Source: Pseudomonas sp. sp1636 (lineage in GTDB: Bacteria > Pseudomonadota > Gammaproteobacteria > Pseudomonadales > Pseudomonadaceae). Taken from it: DNA of 64,000 nucleotides. Every line of letters starts with the position of its first letter. Position 1 is the first letter of the stretch. This document shows, one piece after another, positions 63,567 through 64,000 of the stretch. The notes under the pieces are model-generated. The model ran no database searches. It was not told where the DNA came from and was given only the letters and a program-made list of their open reading frames with translations. The DNA lies in the NCBI RefSeq assembly GCF_030376615.1, contig NZ_JARRAB010000008.1, positions 62,001 through 126,000 of the forward strand, given 5' to 3'. The translations under genes were made by a program, and so were the position numbers.

Positions 63567-64000
63567 GCAGCCCCAGCTATCGCGAGATCACCCTTAACGG
63601 CCTGTGGAAAAACAACCCGGCGCTGGTGCAGCTGCTCGGCCTCTGCCCATTGCTCGGGGTCAGCAACTCCACGGTCAACGCCCTGGGCCTGGCGCTGGCC
63701 AGCGCGGTGGTGCTGATCTGCTCCAACACCGCGGTGTCGCTGGTGCGCGGGGTGGTCAATACCGCCGTGCGCCTACCCGCCTTCGTGATGATCATCGCCG
63801 CCCTGACCACCTGCATCGAACTGCTGATGCAGGCATTCACCTATGAGCTGTACCAGATCCTCGGCATCTTCATCCCGCTGATCACCACCAACTGTGTGAT
63901 CCTCGGCCGCGCCGACGGCTTTGCGGCGAAGAACGATCCCGCCCGTGCGGCCTACGATGGCCTGGCGATGGGCATAGGTTTCGGCGGGGTGCTGGTCATG
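63563..64000 (+). CDS. rsxE: Electron transport complex subunit RsxE/RnfE (partial)
   Basis: The first 146 codons are present; the gene continues past the window. Membrane protein related to RsxA, with [19 protein letters not shown] and [23 protein letters not shown], each with an Fe-S ligand Cys. It starts in the ATGA overlap with rsxG. Last of the visible operon; nth usually follows rsxE in other species, unseen here. Confidence 0.95.
   Translation, partial: MSSPSYREITLNGLWKNNPALVQLLGLCPLLGVSNSTVNALGLALASAVVLICSNTAVSLVRGVVNTAVRLPAFVMIIAALTTCIELLMQAFTYELYQILGIFIPLITTNCVILGRADGFAAKNDPARAAYDGLAMGIGFGGVLVM

Noticed and set aside
1..64000. tRNA, rRNA and tmRNA genes
   Set aside because: I saw no cloverleaf-like segment with T-loop consensus and no rRNA-like stretch in the gaps read by eye; a covariance scan would settle this.

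Overview
The window is a GC-rich chromosomal segment of a gammaproteobacterium, most likely Pseudomonas in the broad sense. The inference rests on gene content: a phaR-phaP-phaB-phaA-phaC polyhydroxybutyrate (PHB) locus, a six-gene Mrp antiporter operon with fused mrpAB, an rsx/rnf operon with a repeat-extended RsxC, DinG, NadE, Dcd, ApbC/Mrp and MetG, REP elements with a RAYT transposase, and Pseudomonas-type small hypothetical proteins. No tRNA, rRNA or CRISPR was seen.

Layout. 1-4.3 kb is accessory: an AT-rich stand-alone P-loop ATPase, a RAYT whose 3' end plus REP is tandemly triplicated (148-bp unit), decayed fragments, and a C4-type antisense RNA / leader peptide / BRO antirepressor module. 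4.4-11 kb carries a secreted protein, a CAP protein and the PHB locus, in which the thiolase gene has lost most of its interior. 11-20.5 kb holds a GGDEF protein with an EAL remnant behind its stop codon, small envelope proteins, two MITE-like elements that each supply a neighbour's stop codon, a tandem Usp pair, YebC and DUF488. 20.6-23.4 kb has a type I GAPDH and a large FAD protein. 23.7-28.4 kb is a lower-GC catabolic island: a BCCT transporter, two enolase-superfamily enzymes, a divergent FCD/GntR regulator and a 37-bp palindromic operator. 28.5-36.4 kb, all on the minus strand, has a PLP enzyme, an EamA exporter and the mrp operon. 36.8-53 kb is mostly core envelope and housekeeping genes: SlyB-like, PdxH, OmpA-like lipoproteins, a beta-lactamase-fold esterase, DinG, a collagen-like secreted protein, SEC-C proteins, a penicillin acylase and NadE. 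53.5-64 kb has Dcd, a cold shock protein, ApbC, MetG and rsxABCDGE; rsxE runs off the window.

How it fits together. PhaB, PhaC, PhaP and PhaR form a PHB granule system that would need a beta-ketothiolase from elsewhere. Mrp and Rsx are two large ion or redox membrane complexes. The BCCT-enolase island looks like uptake plus epimerisation or dehydration of a small, possibly betaine-type, compound. The most system-like finding is the C4 RNA-leader-BRO module, which resembles the phage P1/P4 antirepressor switch but has no other phage genes around it.
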